A stretch of DNA of 64,000 nucleotides, taken from positions 620,001-684,000 of the forward strand of contig JALRME010000024.1 in the NCBI GenBank assembly GCA_026120035.1, read 5' to 3'. Origin of the DNA: Coleophoma eucalyptorum (taxonomy: Eukaryota; Ascomycota; Leotiomycetes; Helotiales; Dermateaceae). The notes under the pieces are model-generated. The model did no database searches, had not been told where the DNA came from, and worked only from the letters and a program-made list of their open reading frames with translations. How positions within the stretch are numbered: position 1 is the stretch's first letter; the number at the start of each line of letters is the position of its first letter. Position numbers and translations under genes: made by a program. Of this stretch, positions 23,479 to 34,286 are shown piece after piece.

Positions 23479-24189
23479 ATGTCCCTTTCAGAGTGTGAAG
23501 ATGAGGAGCCTAAAATCCTACCAATTGCAAAGCTTTGCGGCGTTTGTAACATGAAAGAATCCAAGTACAAATGCACGCGATGCTTTCTTCCATAGTAAGT
23601 CTTCTGGCTCGTAGGCTATCAAATACCTGCAACATTATACTGACCTCTCCGTCCAAGCTGTTCTGTAACATGTTCCACGAAGCATCGCGCATCCCATCCT
23701 GCCATAGATACAACGCCCGCTGCTACTCCCGAGTCACTTCCTGCCTCCAACTTAAATAAACCATCCTCCAATGCCCCTGCTGGCACCAAAGGATTTCGGG
23801 ATCCTTTTGCTGCACTGGATGACTCAGAACAACTGAAAGAACTTTTCAAGATGTTTCCGAATCTTTCGAAGCAACTTAATGGGGTCTACTCTGCAACTTT
23901 ACCACCCCTTGATACCGACGAGCCCGTTGGTCTCCCAGCGACACATTATAAAAAGGGCTCCCGTCGGGAGGTCTGGAACCAGGATAAAGGCACACAAAAC
24001 GGACTTCAAGCCCTCTGCAGAGCTAGAGAGACTTATGGCAAAGATGGCGAAGGCGTCCGCGAATTTTCTCGGCTGGTTCTCCAAATAGTCTCAGGTGAAG
24101 ATAACAATGCTGCTGTAGAACTTATCGAAAAGGAAACCGCGGAGGAAAATGCCAGAATTATTCAGCAGCTGCTTGAGGCAAACTCATGA
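23479..24189 (+). CDS. HIT-type zinc finger protein (ZNHIT3/Hit1-like)
   Basis: Two exons (23479-23594 and 23658-24189; 63-bp intron) give 648 nt and 215 aa. The intron splits the zinc finger. After splicing, all eight ligands of a zf-HIT are present at Cys20, 23, 32, 35, 40, 44 and His48, 52 (LCGVCNMKESKYKC, then FLPYCSVTCSTKHRASH). The rest is a hydrophilic region with an amphipathic segment (FKMFPNLSKQLNGVY) and a Glu-rich C-terminus, as in Hit1/ZNHIT3. Those proteins work with Rsa1/NUFIP in box C/D snoRNP assembly. The ZNHIT3 assignment over other zf-HIT proteins rests on size and finger position, so it is moderate. I preferred the ATG at 23479, close to the finger, over an upstream non-conserved in-frame extension. 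Confidence 0.8.
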
Positions 24190-24669
24190 CGTCGGCTACG
24201 CGATATTTGACTGACTTCACGATGACTAACCTTATCAAAATCATCGATTCGTCTCTAAACGATAAAAACCCAGGCGTTCATGGGCCAAGGGTCCGCCTAT
24301 GCATTCTAGCTTTATTAAGAGAGGCAATTCCTATGTGAGAACATATCTTCACGTGTATACAGGTCATATTGCAGATCATATCACTGGACGCTTCATCTAG
24401 AGCCAACGATTACATGGCACTACGGGATACACTGGTGGGTGAATGAATTCACGAAGAAAGAAGTGATATGATGACATGGGAATGTAGAGAAGTGTCAGAA
24501 TGAAATGCTCTGCTGTTAGAGAGCTTTAGTCGTCGATCAGACTAGAATTTCCCACCACTAGAGCGGGGGAAATTCACAAATATAAGTATTATTGAACCCT
24601 GGCACCCCTCCAAGCATCTTGACCGTAATATTCCATAGAGACAAGCACATTGCCACGCTCTGAAATGGA
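24190..24669. other. convergent 3' intergenic region
   Basis: About 480 bp lie between the stops of the zf-HIT gene (+) and the 307-aa gene (-). No gene or structured repeat is seen. Confidence 0.4.
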
Positions 24670-25662
24670 TCAGCTTGGATACCATTTAAAGCGTGAGAGG
24701 AACCTCCCTCTGCTCGCCTTACTCTCTGGTGGAGAGACATCTTGGGATGCATTCGATATCGGGCTGCCTTCATCAGCTGTTGGTTTATCTCTTCTGCCCT
24801 TCATGATCCAGATTGAGTCTCTCTTCCGCGAAAATGGACCCACTCGCTCTTTAGTCTTGGTTCTATTCTCAGAATCATCCTCATTATCGTCCTTTTGGAG
24901 CCAGTCGTTTTGGTGGAATGGCTTGAGCTTTTGCTTATTACTGATCAAGGGTGCATCATCTTCTTCTGATTGCAGATCGCCTGTACTTAGAGGCCTAGGT
25001 GCCCGGGGATGAGCCCTTCCAATCTGAGTGGAAAGAAAGCCGGATTCAAAAGTACGCTGTGGTGCTCTGTAGACGTCGCGATCAGCATCCACCTCGACAG
25101 CCTCTTCCATATCCCGCGTCCATTGGAACTGATTTCTACTCCTCAAGTTTTCCTGCTTAATCAACACCTGGTCCTGAGCTATCGATCGCTTCAGTCCAAC
25201 CAGAGGTTGACCTGTCTGTGGATCGTCGAGGCTGAAAGTCTTGAGTTGTTCTTGAAGCGCAATCTGAGAAAGTCTATGGATTTTCCGCGACTTGTCTTGT
25301 GTGGTTGTTCTAGCAAAAGACGATGCAGCAACCTGGGGCACATGATGATATGGTTCTTGTTTTTGAGAGGTTGGGGCGTCCGGTACTTTGGATGCTCGAC
25401 GTTCCGACCGCTGTCTCTTCTGCTCTTTGAGGTGTGCCTCCAACCGGCGGGTCAGCTCAGAAGGATCAAAAGGCTCTCCATATTTGGTCCGACGTTTCCC
25501 AGTTTTCGGGTCACGAAGAGGATGTGTCATAGATCGGGAAGGTTTCATCTGATGAGTATTAGAATTCATACTGAGAAGGAAGAGTGCCATAGAATATTGG
25601 CATGTTCATGTACTTACCTCAGGCCGCTCGAGGACCAGACCACCAGTGTTCACCGTAACCAT
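24670..25662 (-). CDS. uncharacterised hydrophilic protein, 307 aa
   Basis: Not recognised. Two exons (25662-25618 and 25548-24670; 69-bp intron) give 924 nt. Exon 1 encodes just 15 residues (MVTVNTGGLVLERPE). It joins in frame to MKPSRSMTHPLRDPKTGKR, a stretch reading like a conserved N-terminus. Residues 30-75 are basic and helical (TRRLEAHLKEQKRQRSERR). The middle and C-terminus are Ser/Asp/Glu/Lys-rich and likely disordered, ending in a basic FLSRFKWYPS. No catalytic motif, signal peptide or membrane segment is seen. An alternative start inside the intron (about 25590) would add MALFLL and extend directly without splicing; I consider it less likely because donor and acceptor are both good. 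Confidence 0.62.
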
Positions 25663-27992
25663 GATTGCAACCAATGTTCTTGTTTAGTAATTAAATATCA
25701 TAAAGTTGCGAATCGAAATCCACTCGCTGAAATCCAGACGAGAATAAATAATTAAATGTATCAATGGAGACGCGACCTGCCGTTGCATCCGAAAGAAGGT
25801 CACAAAACAGGAAATGTGCAGGTCATATACGGAGGACTGCTTCCTTCGCTCTTTTCAAGTTTTCAAGGGGAAGAGAGAATTTCGTGGGATGCTCATGGCT
25901 GCTGGTGACATGAAGCCACAAATAAAGAGGCTATACCCCAGAGGGTAGGGTAGGTCCAAGCAAAGAAGGTCTATACCTTCTGGGATGAAATGGGGTCATT
26001 CGTGAAGCGCCATCGGCAAAAACAGGAGCCAACCAACGCTCCTGATCGGACTCGCTCGCCCGATGCTGTCATTTCCTCCACCAGGAGCTGCAGCCTTTCT
26101 AGGAAGATGGGGCCAGTTGCGATCAGACGAACATCTCTATGTTCATAATCAATAATAATAATAATGATAATTTCCACTCCGACGATGGCAATAGTCTGCG
26201 GCATACGAAGTGAGTTGCGCATTCTTGTCGGTTCCTGCAAGTGTGCAGTTCTGCTCGTCCGATGGAGTGGTAGTGGCAGTGTCATGGTTAACCGAGGAGC
26301 GCCGGGCTCACTTACTTACTTGTTATTTTTACTTGTTTGTAGCAGTACTAATGTTAAGGTTAACCGACCTTAAGGTCCCTTTGCTTTAGATGCCATACTT
26401 CCAGCAAATATGTCCGTCTGGTATAGGCAGCGCTGCACGTGTCCAGCAACAGTTATTTCTGCTTTGGCTAGTCGTTGCTGCAAGGCCTAGTACCTTGCTT
26501 CCGGCGCCGTCGGCTACCACCACGACAGCCATTAATGCCTTGCGTCGCGACTATCGTCAAGGTGAGGGTAGTGCCTAACCAGACTACCACTTTTTGGTCC
26601 AATGCCTAGCGAGGCTATGGTTAGGAGGAAATGACAGTCCCCCTCACGATGCAAGCCGCTGTGCGCCATGAATAACATGAAATTTAAAAAAAAAAATTAA
26701 AAAAAAGAGGGGAGGGCAGAAAAGGCTTGCCATGGTGGGAGACCGACTCACGATGGATCTTTCTGCTCATAAGCTCGCGTGATTTATATCTTGTGATCTT
26801 GACTAGCATACCACCTTTTGCACATCGGCACTCGGATCGAAGATGGGATGAAACCTTGGCGTTGAGATGAAGAATGGTTAAGGGGGTTTGGAGACGACTC
26901 AAGACCTCAATTTGTGTGCTCGTTTGTACCGGCATCCAAAAATTAGCCTTGATATTTGATGTCTGGATGCGCGGTGTGGTGCTTAAGGGAAAGCATGATG
27001 ACTCGTGGGGAATCCTGGTTCAGGCCAGGAGGCACCTACTCCATTGTGCGACCACGGCAGTACATCCCGAGACGATCATCATCACAGTTGCCAGCTTTGT
27101 GGAGAAAATTGGTCGTCGTACTTACAGTGGTGCGCCAACTTGTACTGTTGCACGGATGTGTGATCCGTAAACTCGGATGATTGCGCTCCTCTACGAATGC
27201 AACATCACCAGCATAGAGTGAGTAGTAGGCGTGGAAACCGAGAGGCAGTCGCTGCCCTGTTGCTTGATCCGTCACTTATACAAGAAGCTACAAGAGGCAG
27301 TACTTGTCCGACGAGCGTCCAGGACCACCCACGACTACCAAGTACAGTACCAGCGCTGCGATGCCTTTGCTCCCTGCCACTCTTCTCTCGGCGCGGACGT
27401 CGGTTCACGTGCGGCCCTCAGTGATTCTCAAAGGACCTGTATGTATATTCTTGCACACAATAGGGACCTACAGCTGGTAAATCTGAGCCTGTCTTGTCCA
27501 ATCGATTCGACGCGTGCTCTGTCCTGGACGAATAATGTGGTATCATCCACTCAGATGCTCTATCTCTCTCACCACCTTCTAGACCGACTGAACATACTTC
27601 AGAGAGCATCAATCGCAATGGGTTATCAATCACAATCACAATGAAAAGCCCAACTACAATGACATAAAATCTAGCCTTGACTTGATCTTCGTACCTTCGT
27701 TGTGAGCCTCGTGGTGACAATCAACCCTACCCTGTAAGAAGACCGAGAAGACGGTGCCGCTACACTGCAGTCAATACTTTCAGCACGTGGAATCTATTGC
27801 GCTATAACACTGCGCAGCTAGCTATCATATCTATATTGTCAGATCCAAGAGTCTTCGGCCTTGTAGCTACTTCACAAAAGGGTTACTTAACAAAACAGTA
27901 TGTTACAATCTTCCGTTAGAGGTTGAAAGCTTGAGGCGTGAAGCTGGAAGCTCGTTTGTGTTGGTTGGGCAGCGACCCTGTTACTCCACGCG
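25663..27992. other. 2.3-kb intergenic region between divergent genes
   Basis: No supported gene. The stretch holds an A-rich tract around 26681-26706, an ATAATA-type run near 26150-26170, and overlapping short frames on both strands without recognisable motifs. It must contain the promoters of the 307-aa gene (-) and the Ras GEF gene (+). Confidence 0.45.
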
Positions 27993-30900
27993 ATGGACGA
28001 CGTGATACTTCGCAACAAGTCGAAGCGCACAAGGAAATCGATCGCAACCTCCGAGACGCGAGCATCACGCTCTTCCTCAACACTGTCCTCCTTCTTCACT
28101 ACTCCATCCTCTCCGAACACCCCTACCTCGACAACCACTACCTCTCCTTCCTTCCTTCCCCCACCCCGAGATTCGCGGCCATCACCTTCGCGAGTGATTT
28201 CTGCCCCTCAGCGCTCTTCCAGTGCGACGACCATTGTCTCCCCCAGAGGCTTTGTCGATGGATGCGATCCCCGAGATTCCATAGTCTCCATCGAAGACGA
28301 CCCTTTTTTCAGGAATTACAACTACCAGCCAGTTGATGAGCTCGGGTCTGCGACATACTCTGGCCGACTTGACGAAGGGCGTCGCTCAGAACCACTCAGC
28401 TCTTCCAGCAGGAGACCATCTGTCAAGGATACCAGGCACATACCCGTAGGTCTCCCAGAATTTATCTACGTTGCATTCAAAGCCGCGGTGGGGAATATCT
28501 GACTGAGCTCTAAACCACACAGCTCCTCTCGAGAAACGCGATGGCAGACATCAATATAGCAGTGATTGGAAGTGGTGGGGTAGGCAAGAGCACCTTGATA
28601 CAACGCGCTCTAGGCCTGCGGGCAATTCCTGCAACCTTAATCCCAAGCCAGCGCATGTCAGTAGAAGGTGCTGTATATACAGTTAGCTTGGTCGAGCTGG
28701 ATCTCGAATCCTTCGATATTGACCCAGACCGACGAATTCAATGGCCTAAGCAAATCGGTGGTCATGCAGTACCCCCTATTGACGGAGCACTGCTCTTATA
28801 CGATGTGATGAATCGAGAGAGCATTGCAGAACTGCCCCAGACTCTGAGTGAGTAATGCACATATTGATATGCAATTGGTCGCAGAATTGGACTGACGAGT
28901 CAGACGCGCTGGTGAATTCATCTATGCCTACCATTCTAGTTTCTTGCAAATGCGATAACCCTGAAAGCAGTCGCCAAATCGATGTGGAAAGCATGGAGTC
29001 AGCATGTCTTTCCAGCGTGGAAGCTGTGAAAACTGCTGCGAATGTCCCAGAGACCGCACGAAACTGCCTTTCCTCTATGCTGAAAGCTATCATAGTCAAC
29101 AGAAATGGTCAGTTGAAGCCTCTACTCTTCCTTGAGGATGTGCAAACTAGACATAGGTTTGCCTCAGCCAGGCACCTCCCTCCTTTCCCGCCCTGGTCTA
29201 TGTCCTTTGCCCTTATACAATGCATATGAGTTCGAGCTCCAACTTCAGACGCATTGATCCTATAAATTTTGAAAAGCGTCCTAATTCAAGACAAATGGTA
29301 CTCGAACCTGCAGCTAACATGTTTGTAGCTAGTGGAGGCTCTGTATCTAAACCAGTTGGACCACGACGCAGAGCTATATCGTCAGCAAACCTGGAAAAGC
29401 CTTTGGACCCAGCCATTGCTAGGCCTCTGAGCCAACAATCAAAACACAGTCGCGCAAGCTCAGAATTTTCAATGGTCAAAGGCCTCCCTTCGCCACCTTT
29501 ACCATCCCCTCGTGGCCAGGCTCCTCGACATCAGGCTGGTAGAACAAACCTGCACCAGTTCACAATCCCTGATCCACATGATGCGCCTCCATTATCAGCC
29601 CATCCAGCCTTCCGCCAGGACAATTTTCAAGATTCTTCAGAATCTAGTGCCAGTTCTATCTTCCCTCAAACATCAAGTCCTGCCATACCATCACCTGGGT
29701 TTGGAAAGGCACTGGAAGACTCTCTTCTCGAATCAGAGGCTACTGACGGCGATTCCCCATATCGATACTCAGATGACGTACCTATACTACAGCGTGGAGA
29801 AGATGGATTCTTCGACAAGCCTGCTAAAGTGGCAGGTGTTACATTTGATGAGCTTGTGGAGCGCCTCTTAAGTCAAAATATGACTCGTGCTGATCGAAAC
29901 TTCTCAGACATTTTCCTCTGCTTGTACAGAAAGTTTGCAGCGCCTGGGGAGCTTTTCGCTGCGATTTTGTTAAGATTAGAACACATCGCAGATGACAAGA
30001 ACATACATTACCTGACCCGAACTTCAACACAACTCCGTATCATTGCTGTGGTTGCCAAGTGGGTATCCAGCTATCCGGGAGACTTTGCCAGTCCGACTAC
30101 CAGTCGAAATCTTAATGCTTTCATCAACCATCTTTCTAGCGAACCAGTCTTTGCAGCTGCAGCGCAAGAAATGCGAATACAACTGCAATCACGAGTTGTA
30201 GTGGATGATGACACAGGCTGGGCCAGAACTGATGCTGATGTTGAGAACGAGATGAATAGTGCTGCAGAGTCCTTACCTTCGTCTCCACCACTCCAGCAGG
30301 CCAGTATTCTCAGTGGCCTTGACAACGAAATTGGCAGTCTTGACCTCAACGAAGAACCCACCGAAGAAGAAATTGGTCGGAAAGAGTCTACAACGGAATC
30401 AGGCTCCTCAGCACGTGCCGCATCACCTACTTATTCAATCACACCATCATTCCATACTGTGGAGGACTACGAAAAGGAGGCTGCTACTATGGTTCCGCGA
30501 AAGACATTACCGCTCACGAAATTCCGATATCACATCTTTATGGACACTCCTGAGGATGATGTCGCTGACGAAATGACCCGCATAGATTGGGTTATGTTTT
30601 CGTCAATTCGATTACGAGATCTCGTCCGCCATGTGAGTCTCCCACTGGAGATCAAGGAAAAATCCAAGAGCCTAGCCAACGTCAATCGTATGATCAATCA
30701 CTTCAACCACGTAGCTAAATGGGTCGCGAATATGATTTTAATGCGGGATAAAGCTAAACATAGAGCACAAATGTTGGAAAAGTTCATGACTATAGCTTTG
30801 AAGCTACGTCAGCTGAATAATTATAACAGTCTTGCGGCGGTGTTGGCAGGCATCAATGGCAGTGCCATCTATCGTCTTAATCAGACTCGGGCTCTGGTTC

Positions 30901-31366
30901 CAGCAGAAGTGCACAAGCGGTTTTACAGACTTGTCATGCTCATGTCCCCGCAAAAGAGTCATTTTTCTTACCGTTTGGCTTGGGAGAATTCCTCACTACC
31001 ACGGATTCCTTTCATACCCCTTACTCGGCGAGATCTAGTCTCCGCAGAGGAAGGCAGCAGAACATTCGTTGGAGTCACTGGTGACCGTATTAACTGGAAG
31101 AAGTTTGAGGTTCTTTCGGAGGTTATCTTGCCTATCATGAAAAGCCAAGTTGTCCCTTACCCCAACCTTCAAAAGCATGACATTGCAAGAGAACTTATTC
31201 TCGATTGTAGGATGCCTACAGATGATGAGGTGTGTCTAGAAAGCTCAGCTACCACAAAGAGATACTTACCTCGTTCTAGGAAATCTATCAGCGAAGTGTT
31301 CAGCTAGAAAGTTCATCCGGCCCCGTCGAACCTGGGAAGAAGAAGTTCCCCTGGTTCAAACCGTAA
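27993..31366 (+). CDS. Ras guanine nucleotide exchange factor with N-terminal GTPase-like domain
   Basis: The five-exon model (27993-28445, 28523-28847, 28904-29107, 29329-31229, 31280-31366) gives 2970 nt and 989 aa. Residues 1-155 are Ser/Thr/Pro-rich. From about residue 158 a Ras-like P-loop domain begins (AVIGSGGVGKST), with a weak G4 (SCKCD) and no clear DxxG switch. A RasGEF-N module (FDELVERLLSQNMTRADRNF) sits at about 495-620, and the Cdc25-type catalytic domain at about 735-945 (DWVMFSSIRLRDL, ANVNRMINHFNHVAKWV-like). The protein would load GTP onto a Ras-family protein. The last exon adds EEIYQRSVQLE and ends FPWFKP. The third intron (29108-29328, 221 bp, CTAAC branch) is the least certain: the DNA from 29220 on is also open in the downstream frame, so part of it may be coding. 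Confidence 0.8.
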
Positions 31367-31435
31367 ATCAAGTTGATTTACTTTACCTTACCCCCACCAC
31401 CGAGTGGAAGGTATAAATATCCCACAGGATTTTCC

Positions 31436-31648
31436 CTATTCCTTGATATCGAAGCGCAAGTTACGCATGAGTTTCGGTGTTGTCATTCTGGCGTTTCTCG
31501 ACATGGCGCGCATACCCCTTTTGTTGTTGATATAGTGTAGAAATTTTGGATTAATCGGAAACCTGTTTTCCAAAATATGACCGTCTTTGGAGTTGGAGCT
31601 GTTGGGAGGCTTTGAGTGGATGATTTCGTGTAATTTCAAAAGCGCCAT
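31436..31648 (-). CDS. possible small protein, 70 aa
   Basis: A single uninterrupted ATG-initiated frame lies on the minus strand, convergent with the Ras GEF gene (70 bp between stops). The product is basic, with an Arg/Met/Asn-rich second half (NKRGMRAMSRNARMTTPKL) and no membrane segment. Its composition would fit a small mitoribosomal or RNA-binding protein, but I cannot match it to a family. It could equally be a chance frame in the Ras GEF 3' region. Confidence 0.3.
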   Translation of the reverse strand: MALLKLHEIIHSKPPNSSNSKDGHILENRFPINPKFLHYINNKRGMRAMSRNARMTTPKLMRNLRFDIKE

Positions 31649-32109
31649 GATAGGAAAACCATGGAAGTTTGTGTAAACATGAGCAAGAGATGGCCCTTTG
31701 CTGTATAATCGTATGCTATGTATTTATTTCACAGCTGGAGGTAGCATATACTACTACTACCTGGGTATTTATTGGCCATCGCCCTTTTCGAGCAATATCA
31801 ACTTGGTATGCAAGACTAGGCTCACACTGTGACACAACTTGGTTTTACATGACTTGATTCTGGTTTATTTACCACAAATTCCGAACTCTGACTCTGACAA
31901 CTTCCTTGATGCTTAAAATTATCAACTCCATTACACACATCAGAACTCAAGGCAGGTCAATCTGACAGCCAACAATTCAAATTAAGTCGCTGTCTTCAGA
32001 CATGAAAGACATGCTGTTAACTTGTACTCCATCACGCCATGTTGAAGCCCTCCTACTTCAACGCCCGATCCAAAACAGCACGCGAAAAGCCTGAGAGTAT
32101 TCCATAAGA
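31649..32109. other. intergenic region
   Basis: AT-rich, with no supported frame. It would hold the upstream sequence of the possible 70-aa ORF and the 3' end of the F-box gene. Confidence 0.35.
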
Positions 32110-33549
32110 TCAATACCAGTCGTGTCCCTCCTCGCCAAGCTTTTTGCCTTTGGGGTTCAGGGATAAAATGCGTTGCCCAGGGATGTGATCATCGGTATAG
32201 TAAGCTTCGAAGGTACCAGCAATCGAACGATGGCCAATTTTCTGGAAAGAATCATATCCCGCCAAATCACCATTGATAGCAGCCCATTCGGCCACATAGG
32301 GTGATTTCTCATCCCCGAGATCACTCCATCTCGTAACGACGATTGCGCGGTTGAAGGACTTTGTAGCTCGATCCTCCACGAGCTTGATCTCCACCAGGTA
32401 CTCAGTTGGGCATTGGGTACATCGCCGCATGGGCTTGCACTTGGAGCACAAGCTCACAAGCGTATGCGCTTGATGGAGATTCCCAGTCAAGCTGTCCTTG
32501 AACTTGTTCCCAATCGCTTGCGGTCCTGCTTCGCTCCGCGGCACTGGAATGTGGTCCAGTGCGCACTTGCAAATATTCATTAGCTCGCCGTCGCGCCAGT
32601 GTGCGCATACGGAGAAATAGGGACTGTAGTCTTCTCGCGAATACAGGAGGTTGCGCTTCGCCACCATGGGAAGCGCTGGTGTTGCTGTCCGTGTGCTCAC
32701 GGCTCTGAACAACAGCCGTCCTTTTGATACGTGATACCGGGTCACATGGGTCCATTCATCCTGCACCCAGCGCCGGGACAGTGATTCGCTGGTCACTCCA
32801 TGCGCAGGTGTATATTTCCAAGCACGGATGGCTAGTTGGAGAAAGCCGTAGGGTAAGAAACGGCCAGGCGTAATGCGTATCCGTGGTGCTCTGCTGAAGG
32901 CATTGGGGCAATCGAACAAAGGATTGAGTACGGTTGGGCCTTTGAGCCGCTCCTCGCCGTATTGAATGCGACGGTGGTATCTAGCGCAGGGAAAGCAGAA
33001 GAGGCTCTTTGGATAACGTCCGTCCACGGCGATCAGGAATTTGATCCTTTCCTGGTGATTCTCGGGACGATTCAAGTCTCTCCATGCTTCGGAGCCAAGA
33101 AAACGGAGGAGAGCTTTGCTAGCAAAGGCAAGACTTGCAACCTCACCAAGAGACAAGTAACTTGCAATCTTCTGCCACAGCGCTGGTGTCAAGCTATTGA
33201 TCATGCGCTCACCCGGAAACTTCTTATGGAGTGCTTCTTCGGGCAAGACTACATCCCACTCAAAGGACCCCCGATGACCAAGACTATGCAACATCTCAGT
33301 TGGTTCATCTCGACGCTCACCTCTCTGGGTGTCGACATTGGCATTCCGCTCTCGATACTTCTCATTGTGAGCTTGGAGAGGAGTAATTCCGTTGCCATTG
33401 CCGTTGCCGTTGCTATTTTGCTTGACGATGAATTCTTCCGCGTATTCTGGCGGTATGGCTTTTCTCAACCGTTGACGTGATGCCTTGGGCCTCAAGGCGT
33501 TGGCGAAGCGAGCCTTGAGACCTGGTTTCGGCGCGTCGGGAGTTGTCAT
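32110..33549 (-). CDS. F-box domain protein, 479 aa
   Basis: Single exon. A basic N-terminus is followed by an Asn-Gly dipeptide run (NSNGNGNGNG, residues about 46-55). An F-box lies at about 128-165 (LTPALWQKIASYLSLGEVASLAFASKALL, in part), with the Pro/Leu/Trp pattern expected for Skp1 binding. After it comes a Cys-containing region (CFPCARYHRR, then SLCSKCKPMRRCTQCP near residue 380) that could bind zinc. No leucine-rich or WD repeats are seen. Such proteins are abundant in filamentous ascomycetes and are presumed SCF ubiquitin-ligase adaptors; the target is unknown. The frame is clean from the ATG at 33547-33549 to the TGA. Confidence 0.75.
   Translation of the reverse strand: MTTPDAPKPGLKARFANALRPKASRQRLRKAIPPEYAEEFIVKQNSNGNGNGNGITPLQAHNEKYRERNANVDTQRGERRDEPTEMLHSLGHRGSFEWDVVLPEEALHKKFPGERMINSLTPALWQKIASYLSLGEVASLAFASKALLRFLGSEAWRDLNRPENHQERIKFLIAVDGRYPKSLFCFPCARYHRRIQYGEERLKGPTVLNPLFDCPNAFSRAPRIRITPGRFLPYGFLQLAIRAWKYTPAHGVTSESLSRRWVQDEWTHVTRYHVSKGRLLFRAVSTRTATPALPMVAKRNLLYSREDYSPYFSVCAHWRDGELMNICKCALDHIPVPRSEAGPQAIGNKFKDSLTGNLHQAHTLVSLCSKCKPMRRCTQCPTEYLVEIKLVEDRATKSFNRAIVVTRWSDLGDEKSPYVAEWAAINGDLAGYDSFQKIGHRSIAGTFEAYYTDDHIPGQRILSLNPKGKKLGEEGHDWY
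33388..33420 (-). repeat. Asn-Gly coding hexanucleotide repeat in the F-box gene
   Basis: On the plus strand this stretch reads as repeated TTGCCG/TTGCCA hexamers, encoding alternating Asn and Gly in the F-box protein. Such repeats often vary in length between strains. Confidence 0.7.
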
Positions 33550-34286
33550 GATGTTGAGTGAAGATATCCAGAGATTTTGGCCCAGGGGCGTTTAGCGAGT
33601 CAAGTGTTTTGCCCAAATAAGGGCTGTTTTGCTGCTTTCTCTTTTGTCTTAATAGCTAGGAGGCTTTTCAGGTTCCAATGTAGCCTGCTTCACTATTTGG
33701 CGGCGCTGGGGCAAGGTGGTGCTCTTAGTGATAGAAGGGATAGGGGGTGGAAGATTCAATAGAGAAATATGCACCAAGGGGGAATTGTTGCCGGCACAAC
33801 CTGTGTTTGCATATTCAGCAATCTTGAGGCATTAAGGAAGGAAGTAGGCTTGAAAGATATAATATAGAAAGAGAAAAAGATGATGCTGTCTGAGTTGAGT
33901 TGAGCTGGGCAGGATCATAAGAGCTCTCTCGCCTGGCCGGACCACAAAATTGCAGAGTACTCGGAATGCCGGCCGCTAAAGGCGTGTTGTTGTGCTGTTG
34001 AAGGAATTGACGTCGCTGGGTGGCTTACTAAGCCGGTACTGCTCCATTGGCACCACAAAGTTCATTGCCGAGTGTCCGTCTTATGCCTTTGCACCGCACG
34101 AGCCTTCCAGTCTACATACATACATACATGCATGTAATCGCTGATTTAAATCCTGCTAATCGGCTGGAATTCTTGAGATGTATCGCTGTCCAAAATGCCA
34201 AGCTCTTGTTTCTTCTTGTTTCTCAGGATGGCCGCAGCATCAAGCCTCTACTCTGCACCTAGGCTGAAGGGTTAAGAGGGCTTTGC
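33550..34286. other. intergenic region
   Basis: About 740 bp between the F-box gene start and the GrpB gene stop, both on minus. It has an imperfect CATA tetranucleotide run near 34115-34135 and no supported gene. It contains the F-box gene promoter. Confidence 0.4.

Noticed and set aside
27231..27644. 137-codon plus-strand frame
   Set aside because: It has no domain character, overlaps antisense frames and lies in a likely promoter region.
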